DNA of 64,000 nucleotides from Halopenitus persicus (GCF_002355635.1 NZ_AP017558.1:2356001-2420000), one strand, 5' to 3'. Counted from the stretch's first letter, positions 51,112 to 60,407 are shown. Made by a program: numbers and translations. The notes: generated by a model not told the origin, from the letters alone.

Positions 51112-52407
51112 CTACTCGACGGTCGTCCCCTCGTCGGGGTCGGTCGGGATCCCACAGAGGTTCCCGTCATCGTCGAACCGCTTGGCCCTGAGGAACCGGG
51201 TCCGATATCTGTTGGCGCCCTCGTAGACGTCGGCTTCACGGATCTCCCCGACCCGGCCGTCGGCGACCGCGTCGATGATCGCCTCGACCTGCTCCTTCTC
51301 GCTGGGCGTGAGGTCGAACTCGTAGGTCCGCTCGGCCTCCGACTCGAGTTTCGTCCACTGCCGCGCGGCCGAGACGACGAGCGAGCAGGGCTCCCGACAG
51401 GGGAAGACGCCGTCGCCGCCGTCGACCGACAGGGGGGTGTCGGCGTCGTACTCCCACTCCCGACGCTTGAGACACTGCGAGTCCGCACAGCAGGTCTCCG
51501 CGACCCACTCGACGTGCTCGTGCCCCTCGCCGCGGTCCCACGTCTCGATCACGCCGTAGATGCCCGTCTGCCGCGCCATCGTCTCGTGCCAGTGGGAGAC
51601 GTCGAGCGCGCCGCGCCGCTCCCGGTCCCAGTTCGCGACGGTCGCGGGATAGAACGTCTCGACCGTCTCGTAACACCCGCGGGCGTCGAGTTCCGGAAAG
51701 ACCCAACCGGTCGGAAGCGTCGGCGCGGTCTTGAGCGGTCGGTACCGACCGTCAGCATCGTGTTTGGCGATCGACCGCGCCGTACGGGGATCCTCGTGTG
51801 ACTCGAGGTGGTCGCGGTCGATCCCCGTCGCGTCGGCGTGTCGGATCTCGTATCGGCGCGTGCCGTCGTCCGCGAGCGTGACGGTGATCCGGAGCTCGCC
51901 CCACTCCCGAGTCACGCCGGTCGCCAACGACGCGTACCGGTCGCGGATCGGTTCGCGTGGCTCTCGAGCGTCTCCGTCTTCGGGGTGGCCGTCCAGCCGA
52001 TCGTCCGGTCGGTCCGGTCGGTTCGGCCGGTCCAACCGGTCCAGCCGCTCGGTCGCCCCCTCCAGCCAGCGGAGGAAGGCGCCGCGCGGTCCCTCGTCGT
52101 CGACGACGTGCTCGAAAACGTACCAGTCGGAGACGACGACCGCGTGCTCGCGCGCAGCCTCCGCGAGCGTTTCCCTGGAGAGTCCCGTCCGCCGCCCCTC
52201 GGACGTCTCGAATATGTAGGTGTCGGCGTCGTCGTCGGACGCGATTCGGAATCCGTCCACCGCGAGGGTCGGCGAGCGTTCGTCGTCGTTCGGTGCTCGC
52301 GCCAGCGCGTCGATCGCGGCCGTCGGGAGATCGATCGACGGGACGTCCTCGCCCCCGCCCGAAGCGTCGGTCGGTGTCGCGCCGTCAGCGTGTGTGTTCG
52401 CCGTCAT
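51112..52407 (-). CDS. DR2241-family iron-sulfur protein
   Basis: This 431-residue protein belongs to the DR2241 family, which has a [4Fe-4S] cluster domain and a stabilising domain. The cysteines in ETCCADSQCLKRREWEYD and PCREPCSLVVSA, near residues 310-355, are the likely cluster ligands. The N-terminus is acidic, with a variable Arg/Pro/Asp-rich stretch near residue 140. The gene overlaps the cbiX stop by four bases (ATGA) and is translated after it; the same pairing elsewhere links it to sirohydrochlorin metal insertion. Its reaction is unknown. Confidence 0.85.
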   Translation of the reverse strand: MTANTHADGATPTDASGGGEDVPSIDLPTAAIDALARAPNDDERSPTLAVDGFRIASDDDADTYIFETSEGRRTGLSRETLAEAAREHAVVVSDWYVFEHVVDDEGPRGAFLRWLEGATERLDRLDRPNRPDRPDDRLDGHPEDGDAREPREPIRDRYASLATGVTREWGELRITVTLADDGTRRYEIRHADATGIDRDHLESHEDPRTARSIAKHDADGRYRPLKTAPTLPTGWVFPELDARGCYETVETFYPATVANWDRERRGALDVSHWHETMARQTGIYGVIETWDRGEGHEHVEWVAETCCADSQCLKRREWEYDADTPLSVDGGDGVFPCREPCSLVVSAARQWTKLESEAERTYEFDLTPSEKEQVEAIIDAVADGRVGEIREADVYEGANRYRTRFLRAKRFDDDGNLCGIPTDPDEGTTVE

Positions 52408-53276
52408 GGACGCCCCGCGGCGACGCGAGTCTCCCGACGAACCGTCTCGACCGCCTCGTCGACGTCGGCACCGGCGTCGGCGGCGCGCTCGAGCACGACG
52501 TCGGCCAGCAGCGGCTCGGTCCCGACGGCGCCGGCGTACCAGATCCGGTGGCCGTCGACGGTCGTCGGCACGTCGTAGCCGGTTCGGTAGTCGTCGGTGA
52601 GTCCCATGTCCTCCGGGATGTCCTCCTGGGTGTGGAAGCCGTCCGCGATGAACAGCGGCACCACGACCACGTCCGTCGCCGTAAAGTGGTCGGTCACGTC
52701 GTCGACCTCGGGCTCCTCGTCCATGTACAGGGCCTTGACCTCGTCGAACCGGCCAGTCTCACGGATCCGGTCGGCGTGGTACTCGATCGCCTTCGCCGAG
52801 TTCTCGTTGCGCTCGGTGCCGTGGCCGACCACTGCGAGCCCGAATCCCTCGCCGACGTCGGGATCGCCGGTCACCGTCTCCGCCCGTCGGACGACCACGT
52901 CCGTCATCGCCTCGTGGGTCCCGACCGGGCCGCAGTAGTGGACGGTCTGGCCCGTGTCCGTCGCGGTCAGCGTCGCCTGGTCCGCCGAGAGCCCGTCCGA
53001 CTCCCACCGGTCGACGTCCCACCCCTCCAACCGGAGCTCGCGCGGGATCACCTGCTCGGTGAAGTACCCCTCGGAGACGAACAGCGGGACCACGTACACC
53101 TCGTCGCTCTCGACCGTCCGGAGGACCTCCCTGAGGTGTGGTTCCTCCTTCCAGAACCCGGTGTGGACCGCCTCGAAGGCGCCCGCCTCGCGGATCGTGT
53201 CCGCGTGGTCGTACGTCGGCGCGCTCGAGTCCGGATTGAGGTGTGACCCGTGGGCCACGATGACCAGCGACTGCAT
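52404..53276 (-). CDS. cbiX: Sirohydrochlorin cobaltochelatase CbiX (two-domain)
   Basis: This 290-residue class II chelatase with two CbiX halves inserts Co2+ (or Fe2+) into sirohydrochlorin for cobalamin or siroheme. The metal-site motifs are intact: LVIVAHGSHLNPD in the first half, and VVGHGTERNENS and VPLFIADGFHTQEDIP in the second. In the first half the second motif reads EGYFTEQ, with Phe in place of His, so the canonical site is formed mainly by one half. It is followed by DR2241 with a four-base overlap. A divergent unknown gene begins at 53436. Confidence 0.92.
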   Translation of the reverse strand: MQSLVIVAHGSHLNPDSSAPTYDHADTIREAGAFEAVHTGFWKEEPHLREVLRTVESDEVYVVPLFVSEGYFTEQVIPRELRLEGWDVDRWESDGLSADQATLTATDTGQTVHYCGPVGTHEAMTDVVVRRAETVTGDPDVGEGFGLAVVGHGTERNENSAKAIEYHADRIRETGRFDEVKALYMDEEPEVDDVTDHFTATDVVVVPLFIADGFHTQEDIPEDMGLTDDYRTGYDVPTTVDGHRIWYAGAVGTEPLLADVVLERAADAGADVDEAVETVRRETRVAAGRP

Positions 53277-53435
53277 ATCGGATCCAGGGACGCGCCGGCC
53301 TTAGGGACTTCGGAGCCGGCGTCGACGGGACCGAGATCGTCGGCGTCCGGTACCGCTGCCGATCCCCGTCCCGCGACGCGTGCTCGCCCGGTCCGGGTCG
53401 GCGGTTTCAAGACGTTTCCCGCGGTAGCCGCGGGT

Positions 53436-53963
53436 ATGTCGCTTGCAGCCGACGCCCGGGCGGCGGTTCGCGCCCACCCGTTCCTCCACGACGCGCTCCG
53501 GGCGGGCGTTCTCAATCACGCCGCGGCCGCGGAGTGGCTCCTCGCGCACGCGGCCGACCTCGAGGGGGATCCCGACGCCCTCGCCACCGCGATCCGGCGC
53601 TTCGGGGCGGATCTCGAGGCGGTCGACCGGTCCGCCGTCCGCGCCAGCGTGTCGATGCGGAGCGGCGTGGCGATCGTCGATCGCGACCGTGCTGCCGACG
53701 GAGATCCTCACCCCCTCGCGACCGTCGGCGAGGTCGCGGTCGTTCCGGAGGGCGACCTGACCGCGGTGCTGGCCACCGGCGCGGTCGGTCCCGACGTTCT
53801 GGGCCACGCCCTCGGCCGGCTTCGGATCACCGACGTCGACGTCCTCGCGTGTGCGGCCGGCGGTGAGGTCTGTCTCCTCGTCGTCGACCGCCTGGCGGGG
53901 GCGGACGCGGTTCGCGTCATCGAGGACGCGCTGACTGCCGTTCCCGGCCGGGAGTCCGACTGA
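53436..53963 (+). CDS. Conserved haloarchaeal protein, unknown function
   Basis: This 175-residue protein starts MSLAADARAAVRAHPFLHDA. A helical N-terminal part (HDALRAGVLNHAAAAEWLLAHAADLEGDPDALATAIRRFGADL) resembles a small helical or HTH-like region. The C-terminal part (VGEVAVVPEGDLTAVLATG and ITDVDVLACAAGGEVCLLVVDR) has the beta-alpha pattern of ACT-like regulatory domains. This assignment is by pattern only. It is divergent from cbiX-DR2241. Its stop is followed by a 32-bp tandem duplication. Confidence 0.65.
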   Translation: MSLAADARAAVRAHPFLHDALRAGVLNHAAAAEWLLAHAADLEGDPDALATAIRRFGADLEAVDRSAVRASVSMRSGVAIVDRDRAADGDPHPLATVGEVAVVPEGDLTAVLATGAVGPDVLGHALGRLRITDVDVLACAAGGEVCLLVVDRLAGADAVRVIEDALTAVPGRESD

Positions 53964-53966
53964 TCT

Positions 53967-54020
53967 CTCCTGCCGCCCTCCCTTCGACCCCTTTCGACCT
54001 CCTGCCGCCCTCCCTTCGAC
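53967..54020 (+). repeat. 32-bp tandem duplication after the 175-residue gene
   Basis: A 32-bp unit beginning CTCCTGCCGCCCTCCCTTCG occurs at 53967 and again at 53999 (22 identical bases, then divergence). It starts three bases past the stop codon. Confidence 0.85.
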
Positions 54021-54162
54021 TTCCTTCCGACCGTCCACTGACCGGATTCCCCGTCATCGATTCATCCCGATCGATCACTGCACACGCGATCGATCCGAAC
54101 GGTTAAGGCGTCGCGTGAGGTACGTTCACATCCGTTGGCAGTTCCTGCGTCGTGGACAGCAA

Positions 54163-54170
54163 CTTTTAAA
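54163..54170 (+). promoter_or_regulatory. TATA-like box of the 101-residue HTH gene
   Basis: CTTTTAAA lies about 28-35 bases before the ATG at 54198, in the only AT-rich stretch of the gap. Confidence 0.6.
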
Positions 54171-54197
54171 CCCCGGGATGACAAGTTAACATATGCC

Positions 54198-54503
54198 ATG
54201 ATAGACCGACTGGAGAAGGAAGTCGATATGTTGGAACGGCACTTGCAGGTGCTGAAGATGGTGATCGAGAACGAACCCATCGGGATCGTCAAGATGTCGA
54301 ACGAGACCGGCTACCCCCATCACAAGGTACGCTACTCGCTCCGCGTGCTCGAGGAGGAGAACCTCATCGAGCCGTCCAGCCAGGGCGCGATAACCACCGA
54401 GCGCACCCAGGAGTTCGTCGACGAGCTCGACGACAAGCTCGACCAGACCGTCGACAAGCTCGGCGAGATGCGGATCGACTCCGCCACGGAAGTCGAGAAC
54501 TGA
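54198..54503 (+). CDS. Small winged-helix protein with flanking coiled coils
   Basis: This 101-residue protein has an N-terminal helix MIDRLEKEVDMLERHLQVLKMV, a winged-helix core (PIGIVKMSNETGYPHHKVRYSLRVLEEENLIEPSSQGAITT) and a C-terminal helix with heptad spacing (VDELDDKLDQTVDKLGEM). It looks like a DNA-binding or protein-binding regulator that dimerises through its helices. The strong TATA-like box suggests robust expression. The target is unknown. The in-frame GTG/ATG extension to 54135 would swallow the promoter and is rejected. Confidence 0.8.
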   Translation: MIDRLEKEVDMLERHLQVLKMVIENEPIGIVKMSNETGYPHHKVRYSLRVLEEENLIEPSSQGAITTERTQEFVDELDDKLDQTVDKLGEMRIDSATEVEN

Positions 54504-54624
54504 TCCGACCGGGTCCGGACCGATCGCTTGCTGCTTCTCGCGGCTGCTTCTCGAGTCGTGTGACCGGACGCCGGGAACGACCGGTGACGAGTTCCCGTGA
54601 CAGCACCGACCCGCGGACGGCGAG

Positions 54625-57309
54625 CTAGAGTTCCGGAACCGTCAGATGGAACCCGCGGTCGCGCGCCTCGGCCAGACAGAGATGGAAGCCTCGTTTCCGC
54701 GATATCTTGACGAAGCTCCGCTTCTTCGACCGGTTCAGCAGGCCGCCGCCCGTCGCGTCGGCGGCCTCCTCCAGGGCGCCGGGCTCGAAGAAGCTCGAGG
54801 TGACCGCGACCCCCGCCGTGAAGGCGTCGTTGCCCTCCGCGAGGCGCGATCCCGTCTCCACCAGTCCCTCGAGGGTTCCCTCGGGGGTTGGGTCGCGGCT
54901 ATCGTTGAGGTCCGCGACGACGAGCGGGTTGCCCATCCGGTCGCGCAACACGAGGTCGAAGGCCTGCTGCTCGCGATGCTCCTCGCCCTCCGACTCGTAG
55001 ACCAGCGAGACCGAGCCGCCGATCTCGGCCCGGTCGATCCGCGGAATGGCGTCGTAGAGGTCCTGGAGCCCGCTGACGTTCCCCGTCTCGCGGATCTCGA
55101 AGAGCAGCTCGGTGACGACCCACTTCGTGAACCCGAACTCCATCGTCTCGACGAGGAACTCCCGATACGGCTGGCCCTCGACCACCGCTCGCTCGTCCTC
55201 GAAGCTCGTGTGGTGTTCGATCCGGAGGTTGTTCACCAGCTCGTCGCGTTCGACCGAGCCGTCGTGGGCCTTCTCGAGCGTCGCGCCGCCCTTCGACCCG
55301 TACCGGACGAACAGGTTCGTCCCGGCCAGCGCGTCCGCCGGCGAGAGCACGCGGTCGCCCTCGGGCAACTGCGCGCGGGCCTCCTCGAGGTCGCCGCGCA
55401 CCCGGTCGAGCTCCGATTCGAGCTCGACGACGCGCTCCTCGAGCCGATCGGCCTTGGATCGGAGCTCATCGCGCTCGGCGACGAGCTCCTCCCGTTCCTC
55501 CCCGAGACGGTCGCGCTCCTCCTCGAGGCGATCGCGCTCCTCCTCGAGATGATCACGTTCCTCGGTCGCCTCGGCCAGTGCGCCCTCCAGCCGGTCGATC
55601 TCCTCCCGCAGATCGGGCCGTTCCGAGCCGGTGCGGGCGGGTTTCGCGTTCGCGTTCGTCGATCCCCGCCGATCCGGCGCCGATCTCGACCGGGCTCCCG
55701 CCGCGGACGCCGACCGTCGCGTCGTCGCCGACTGCCGCGACTCGCTCGACCGGTCGGCCGGTTGCGGATTCCGCGCGCCCGCGCCGGATCCGGATCCGCC
55801 GGCCTCCGTCGTCGTGCCCGAGTTTCGGCCGTCTTCGTCGGCCGCGGACCGTCGGTCCGCCCGCGTCTCGTCCGGATCGATCGACGGGATGGATTTCGTT
55901 TCCCGCCACTCGGCCTCCTGGGAGAAGACGCTTCCTGACTCGGAAGCATCGTTCCCGTCGGGCTTTGCGTCGCCCTCCGGGGGAGCCGCCTCCCGCTGCG
56001 TCTCCGCGTCGCGATGACGGTTCGGTCGCGGCCCGGTTGCGGACTCCGTGGTCGTCGCGTCACGGCGTTGGCTCCGACTGCTCGTGCGTTCGTTCGCGGT
56101 CTCGGCGTCCGTCGTGGCGGCGGCATCGGATCGTCTCGTTTCGGCGTCGTCGCCTCCCGTTGCGTGATCGTCGGATTCCGCTGCGTCGGCGCCGGTTCGA
56201 GCGCCGCCGGATTCGGTGTGCGTTTCCGACCCATCGGGTTCCGATTCGCCGCTTCGCTCCGCGCGGTCCGGCTTCGCGTCGTCGGGCACCGTGCCGTCGG
56301 ACCCTCCGCCGTCGTTCCGCTCCGCGTCGTCGATGACGGTCCCGGCGTCGGTCGTATCCGTTCGTTCGGCATCCACCCGTTCGGTCTCCGCCCCGGTCGT
56401 GTGGTTCTCGGTCGTCGGGTCGCCGTCCGCCGCGCCGGAGCTCGCGGCCGGACCGGTTCCGACCGTGGACCTCACGTCATCGTCGGGCCCCGTGGCGGCG
56501 TCGGGATCGGTGCCAGCGTTGGGATCGGTATCGGTGTCGGGACCTGTGCCGGCGGCGGAACCCGTTGCGGGACCTGGGTCCGTGCCGTCGTTCGGCCCCC
56601 CGTCATCGACGGCGGCTGCGTCGGCTGTCCCGGTCGACCGCTCGGCATCGGAGGACTGCTCGGCATCGGAGGACTGCTCGGCATCGGAGGACTGCTCGGC
56701 ATCGGTCGACGACTCGGGGTCGTCAGCGAACGATCCCTGGCCGCCGACGATCGATCCGGTCGTGTCGGCGGGTTCCGGAACGTCCCGTACCTCCAGGTCG
56801 ACCTCGTAGACGGTGTAGATGCCGACCTCGTCGTCGGCCAGATCGAACGCCTCGGTGCCGGTCTTCAGCTGTTCGGCGTTGCCGATGAACGCGGCCGGGA
56901 ACGACTCGCCGCCGTAATACACGACGTAGTAGTCGCCCGAGAGGACGTTCTCCGAGAGCTCGATGTAGCCGGTGAAGTTGGACTGCGAGAGCGTGCGGTC
57001 GGCCTCCGAGATCGGCGTGTCGTTCGTGTAGTACTGCGCCTTCTTCTCCCCGCCGCGCGTCTGCATCGCGAACAGCAGCGGCAGCGACTCGTCGGGCGCC
57101 CGGTAAGCCGTTCCTGAGGCGTCCTCGAACGCCGACAGGGATCCGCCGGTGACGCCGACGACGCGGCCGTTCGACAGATAGGCTCGGACGGCCCCGTCGG
57201 TCACCACGCCCGAGAAGTCGCGATCGGCGAGCCGGCGCACCCCGGCGATCCCGTCGGAGACGGTCTCCGCCTCCCACTCGGTCACGACGTCTGTGCGATC
57301 GCCATCCAT
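54625..57309 (-). CDS. Large three-part haloarchaeal protein, unknown function
   Basis: The 894-residue acidic protein has a globular N-terminal domain (residues ~1-185: FSGVVTDGAVRAYLSNGRVVGVTGGSL, GDYYVVYYGGESFPAAFIG). A long disordered stretch follows (~190-560) rich in Asp, Ser, Thr, Gly and Ala, with the 18-bp repeat giving SSDAEQ copies. Next comes a coiled coil (~565-645, EERDHLEEERDRLEEERDRL). The C-terminal domain (~650-894) contains VVADLNDSRDPTPEGTLEGLVETG. The N- and C-terminal domains match a haloarchaeal family I recall only as a DUF (possibly DUF7527, unverified). No signal peptide or membrane segment is seen. Confidence 0.8.
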   Translation of the reverse strand: MDGDRTDVVTEWEAETVSDGIAGVRRLADRDFSGVVTDGAVRAYLSNGRVVGVTGGSLSAFEDASGTAYRAPDESLPLLFAMQTRGGEKKAQYYTNDTPISEADRTLSQSNFTGYIELSENVLSGDYYVVYYGGESFPAAFIGNAEQLKTGTEAFDLADDEVGIYTVYEVDLEVRDVPEPADTTGSIVGGQGSFADDPESSTDAEQSSDAEQSSDAEQSSDAERSTGTADAAAVDDGGPNDGTDPGPATGSAAGTGPDTDTDPNAGTDPDAATGPDDDVRSTVGTGPAASSGAADGDPTTENHTTGAETERVDAERTDTTDAGTVIDDAERNDGGGSDGTVPDDAKPDRAERSGESEPDGSETHTESGGARTGADAAESDDHATGGDDAETRRSDAAATTDAETANERTSSRSQRRDATTTESATGPRPNRHRDAETQREAAPPEGDAKPDGNDASESGSVFSQEAEWRETKSIPSIDPDETRADRRSAADEDGRNSGTTTEAGGSGSGAGARNPQPADRSSESRQSATTRRSASAAGARSRSAPDRRGSTNANAKPARTGSERPDLREEIDRLEGALAEATEERDHLEEERDRLEEERDRLGEEREELVAERDELRSKADRLEERVVELESELDRVRGDLEEARAQLPEGDRVLSPADALAGTNLFVRYGSKGGATLEKAHDGSVERDELVNNLRIEHHTSFEDERAVVEGQPYREFLVETMEFGFTKWVVTELLFEIRETGNVSGLQDLYDAIPRIDRAEIGGSVSLVYESEGEEHREQQAFDLVLRDRMGNPLVVADLNDSRDPTPEGTLEGLVETGSRLAEGNDAFTAGVAVTSSFFEPGALEEAADATGGGLLNRSKKRSFVKISRKRGFHLCLAEARDRGFHLTVPEL
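56641..56706 (-). repeat. 18-bp in-frame tandem repeat inside the 894-residue gene
   Basis: CTCGGCATCGGAGGACTG occurs three times, with a partial fourth copy on the plus strand. It encodes repeats of SSDAEQ in the disordered region of the minus-strand gene. Confidence 0.9.
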
Positions 57310-57419
57310 TTGCGTTATCTCGCCGGAGGCGACGCAAATACTTTCCGGAGCGAATGCCGGGCGTCAGACGCCGCGTCACCTCGTCTCGACCCGGACGGGG
57401 TCTCACCGACCGCCCCCGA

Positions 57420-57896
57420 TCAGCGCGTTTCCGAGACGGTCTCGATCGCCTCGCAGCCGAGGTCGATCACGTCCGCGTCCAGGTCGCTCGTTCGCAGGTC
57501 GGCGGGCGTGTACCACTCCCAGCCGTCTGCGTCCACCTCGTCCGTGCCGACGGGGTCGATCTCGCGGGAGGGGACGCGCGCGAAATAGAGGTGGTCGACG
57601 TGCTGATGGCCGACCCGGCCCGACTCGTCGACGTTGATGTCGTACAACAACAGGTGTGCCGGTCGCGGAAGGCTCCGGCCGTTCGGTCCCTCGATCCCGG
57701 CTCGGTCGGCAACGAGTTCCGACTCGAGCCCCGTTTCCTCGTACACCTCGCGGACCGCGGCCTCGTGGGGGAGCTCGTCGCGGTCGATGTGTCCGCCCGG
57801 CGGAACGCGAACGCCGAGTCGCTCGTGTTGGTGGAGTGCGGTGGCCCCGTCGTTGACGACGTAGGCGGTCGCGGTGAAGTGACGCGTGGTCTCCAT
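57420..57896 (-). CDS. Nudix hydrolase
   Basis: This 158-residue hydrolase has the Nudix box GGHIDRDELPHEAAVREVYEETGL (residues ~34-57; the metal-binding REVYEE is intact). It begins METTRHFTATAYVVNDG and continues with HVDHLYFARVPSREI. The substrate cannot be assigned; the closest look is to short ADP-ribose/NTP-type Nudix proteins. It lies between the 894-residue protein and TFB, all on the minus strand. Confidence 0.9.
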   Translation of the reverse strand: METTRHFTATAYVVNDGATALHQHERLGVRVPPGGHIDRDELPHEAAVREVYEETGLESELVADRAGIEGPNGRSLPRPAHLLLYDINVDESGRVGHQHVDHLYFARVPSREIDPVGTDEVDADGWEWYTPADLRTSDLDADVIDLGCEAIETVSETR

Positions 57897-57979
57897 ACCC
57901 CTCCGTGTGCGTCGAGCCTAAGAGGAATGTCGGTTCGGGAGGAGGGGGAGGAGGTGCTGATCCGGACGTGTCCGCCCCG

Positions 57980-58948
57980 CTACGGCGTCGCGACGTCCTC
58001 CTCGGCGTCGAGGAGCTCGTGGTACCGGTTCCGGATCGTGACCTCGGAGATGTTCGCGACCTCGCTCACCTCGTTTTGCGTGACCTTCTCGTTGGTGAGC
58101 AAGGAGGCGGCGTAGACGGCGGCCGCGGCGAGTCCGACCGGCGACTTCCCGGAGTGGACGCCCTGGTCCTTGGCCGTATCCAACAGCTGTCGGGCGCGCA
58201 TCTCCGCCTCGTCCGAGAGGCCGAGATCGGAGGCGAACCGCGGCACGTAGCTCTCCGGATCGGCCGGCTGGATCTCCAGCTTGAGCTCGCGCACGACGTA
58301 TCGGTACGTGCGGGCGATCTCGTCCTTCTCGACGCGGGAGACGGCCGTGATCTCGTCGAGGGATCGCGGCGTTCCGGCCTGACGAGCGGCGGCGTACAGC
58401 GAGGCGGTCGCGACCCCCTCGATGGAGCGGCCGGGGAGGAGGTCCTCGTCGAGCGCGCGCCGGTAGATGACGGAGGCGGTCTCGCGGACGTTCTCGGGGA
58501 GGCCGAGCGCGGAGGCCATCCGGTCGATCTCGCCGAGCGCCTGCTTGAGGTTTCGCTCCTTGGAGTCGCGCGTCCGGAAGCGCTCGTTCCACGTCCGGAG
58601 CCGCTGCATCTTCTCGCGTTGCCGGCTCGAGAGCGACCGGCCGTAGGCGTCCTTGTCCTGCCAGCCGATGTTCGTCGAGAGCCCCTTGTCGTGCATCATC
58701 TCCGTGGTCGGGGCGCCCACGCGGGACTTCTCGTCCTTCTCGCGGGAGTCGAACGCGCGCCACTCCGGCCCGCGGTCGATCTCGTCTTCCTCCACGACGA
58801 GCCCGCAGTCCGCACAGACCGTCTCGCCGTGTTCGGTGTCCGTCGTGAGGGTGCCTCCGCACTCCGGACAGCGAAGCGTCTCGTCGTCGGTCGACTCGAT
58901 CTCCTCGTTCTCGCGTTCGTCGGTGTGTGTGATGCTGTGTTCGCTCAT
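57980..58948 (-). CDS. tfb: Transcription initiation factor IIB (TFB)
   Basis: TFB binds the TBP-TATA complex and recruits archaeal RNA polymerase. The 322-residue protein has the N-terminal zinc ribbon CPECGGTLTTDTEHGETVCADCG and the B-reader/linker (EWRAFDSREKDEKSRVGAPTTEMMHDKGLSTNIGWQDKDAYG). Two cyclin-like repeats of ~90 residues follow (ALGEIDRMASALGLPENVRETASVIYRRAL; RQLLDTAKDQGVHSGKSPVGLAAAAVYAAS). Haloarchaea carry several TFBs; which one this is cannot be said. The promoter side is the very AT-rich gap at 59041-59090. Confidence 0.97.
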   Translation of the reverse strand: MSEHSITHTDERENEEIESTDDETLRCPECGGTLTTDTEHGETVCADCGLVVEEDEIDRGPEWRAFDSREKDEKSRVGAPTTEMMHDKGLSTNIGWQDKDAYGRSLSSRQREKMQRLRTWNERFRTRDSKERNLKQALGEIDRMASALGLPENVRETASVIYRRALDEDLLPGRSIEGVATASLYAAARQAGTPRSLDEITAVSRVEKDEIARTYRYVVRELKLEIQPADPESYVPRFASDLGLSDEAEMRARQLLDTAKDQGVHSGKSPVGLAAAAVYAASLLTNEKVTQNEVSEVANISEVTIRNRYHELLDAEEDVATP

Positions 58949-59040
58949 TGGATGGGGTCGGGACCGCGCGCCGATCGGTCGGGTCCGAGAGATGCGTCTC
59001 GGCTCCGTCGTCCTCACCAAAAAATAGGGCTCGAGAGGGC

Positions 59041-59090
59041 ATAAATGTATTTATATATTTCATATATTTATATAATGGAATATGTATTTA
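59041..59090 (-). promoter_or_regulatory. Exceptionally AT-rich segment upstream of TFB
   Basis: Only five of these 50 bases are G or C, in a window that is otherwise strongly GC-rich. It holds several overlapping TATA-like words (TATATATT, ATATATTTATATA) on both strands and starts 93 bases upstream of the TFB ATG. It may hold multiple TFB promoters, with a possible divergent contribution to the M24 gene. Confidence 0.7.
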
Positions 59091-59218
59091 GAACGTCTCT
59101 AACGGTCGATCGTTCGATCACCGTGGTGGTGCGATCTTTTCGCCCCAATCGCTCCCGTCCGATATATAACAATTTCGCCGACGTGCCGTCGCGAACGGAC
59201 CGCCGGGAAGCCAACCAC

Positions 59219-59225
59219 TATAGGC
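59219..59225 (+). promoter_or_regulatory. TATA-like box of the M24 peptidase gene
   Basis: ACTATAGG-type sequence is placed about 26 bases before the ATG at 59247, fitting a leaderless message; GATATATAAC near 59160 is a second candidate. Confidence 0.45.
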
Positions 59226-59246
59226 CACCCCGTCGGACCGATCGGT

Positions 59247-60407
59247 ATGACTCGGGAGCTGACGGCACTCGCGGAGACGCTCGCCGACGCCGGTCGCGAC
59301 GGCTATCTGATCGACGCCGACTGGGAGGACCCGAACCAGCTGTACCTCTCCGGGTTCACCGGCCCGGACCCGTTTCTCACCGTCTACGCTGACGGCGGGA
59401 CGCATCTGCTCGTGTCCGGCCTCGAGTACGCACGAGCGAAGCGGAGCTCGCGGGCCGACGTCGTTCGCCGCCACGCCGACTACGACTTCCAGTACGGCGG
59501 CCGCGAGGAGCGGCTCGACATGTACGCCGCCTTCCTCGGCGACGTCGGCGTCGAGTCCGTCCTGATGCCGGCTCGTGGGCCGCTCGAGACCGCGGACGGG
59601 CTTCGCGATCGCGGGATCGACGTCGCGATCGACCGCGAGGACGCCCTCACCGCGCTTCGCGCCGTCAAGACCGACGCCGAGGTCGATCGGATCCGGACGG
59701 CCCAGCGGGCGACCGAGGCCGCGATGGCGGCCGCCGAATCGCTGCTCGCCGCGGCCGGGGTCGACGACGGGACCCTCGTCCACGACGGCGAGCCCCTGAC
59801 GAGCGAGCGCGTCAGGGAGGAGATCGAGGTGACGCTGCTGCGGCACGGCTGCGCGTCCGCGGAGACGATCGTGGCCGGCGGCGCGCAGGCGGCCGACCCC
59901 CACGACCGCGGGTCGGGCCCGCTCGCGGCGGGCGAGTCGATCGTCATCGACGTCTTTCCGCGGGACACCGAGACGAAGTACTTCGCGGACATGACGCGGA
60001 CGTTCGCCGTCGGCGACCCCGGCGACACGCTTCGGGAGTGGTACGACCGCACGCTGGAGGCGCTGGAGGCGGCCGTCGACGCCGTCGAGCCCGGCGCGAC
60101 CGGCGAGGACGTTCACGTCGCCGCCTGTGAGGTCTACGAGGACGCGGGCCACCCGACGCTCCGAAGCGACCCGGAGGCCGAGACCGGATTCGTCCACTCG
60201 ACCGGGCACGGCGTCGGACTGGCCGTCCACGAACCCCCGCGGCTCTCGATGGGCGCCGGCGAGCTCGAGCCCGGGAACGTCGTGACGATCGAGCCCGGGC
60301 TGTACGACCCCGACGTTGGCGGCGTCCGGATCGAGGACCTCGTCGTCGTCACCGAGGACGGCTGTGAGACGCTCACCGACTATCCGAAACAGTTCGTGAT
60401 CGACTGA
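59247..60407 (+). CDS. M24-family aminopeptidase (Xaa-Pro dipeptidase-like)
   Basis: This 386-residue metallopeptidase has an N-terminal creatinase-like domain ([25 protein letters not shown]) and a pita-bread catalytic domain. The metal ligands are visible: Asp in IVIDVFPRD and FADMTRTF, His in [12 protein letters not shown], Glu in VVTIEPGLY and [10 protein letters not shown]. Such enzymes release Xaa-Pro residues. An MFS transporter and an ornithine cyclodeaminase-like gene follow on the same strand. Confidence 0.92.
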   Translation: MTRELTALAETLADAGRDGYLIDADWEDPNQLYLSGFTGPDPFLTVYADGGTHLLVSGLEYARAKRSSRADVVRRHADYDFQYGGREERLDMYAAFLGDVGVESVLMPARGPLETADGLRDRGIDVAIDREDALTALRAVKTDAEVDRIRTAQRATEAAMAAAESLLAAAGVDDGTLVHDGEPLTSERVREEIEVTLLRHGCASAETIVAGGAQAADPHDRGSGPLAAGESIVIDVFPRDTETKYFADMTRTFAVGDPGDTLREWYDRTLEALEAAVDAVEPGATGEDVHVAACEVYEDAGHPTLRSDPEAETGFVHSTGHGVGLAVHEPPRLSMGAGELEPGNVVTIEPGLYDPDVGGVRIEDLVVVTEDGCETLTDYPKQFVID

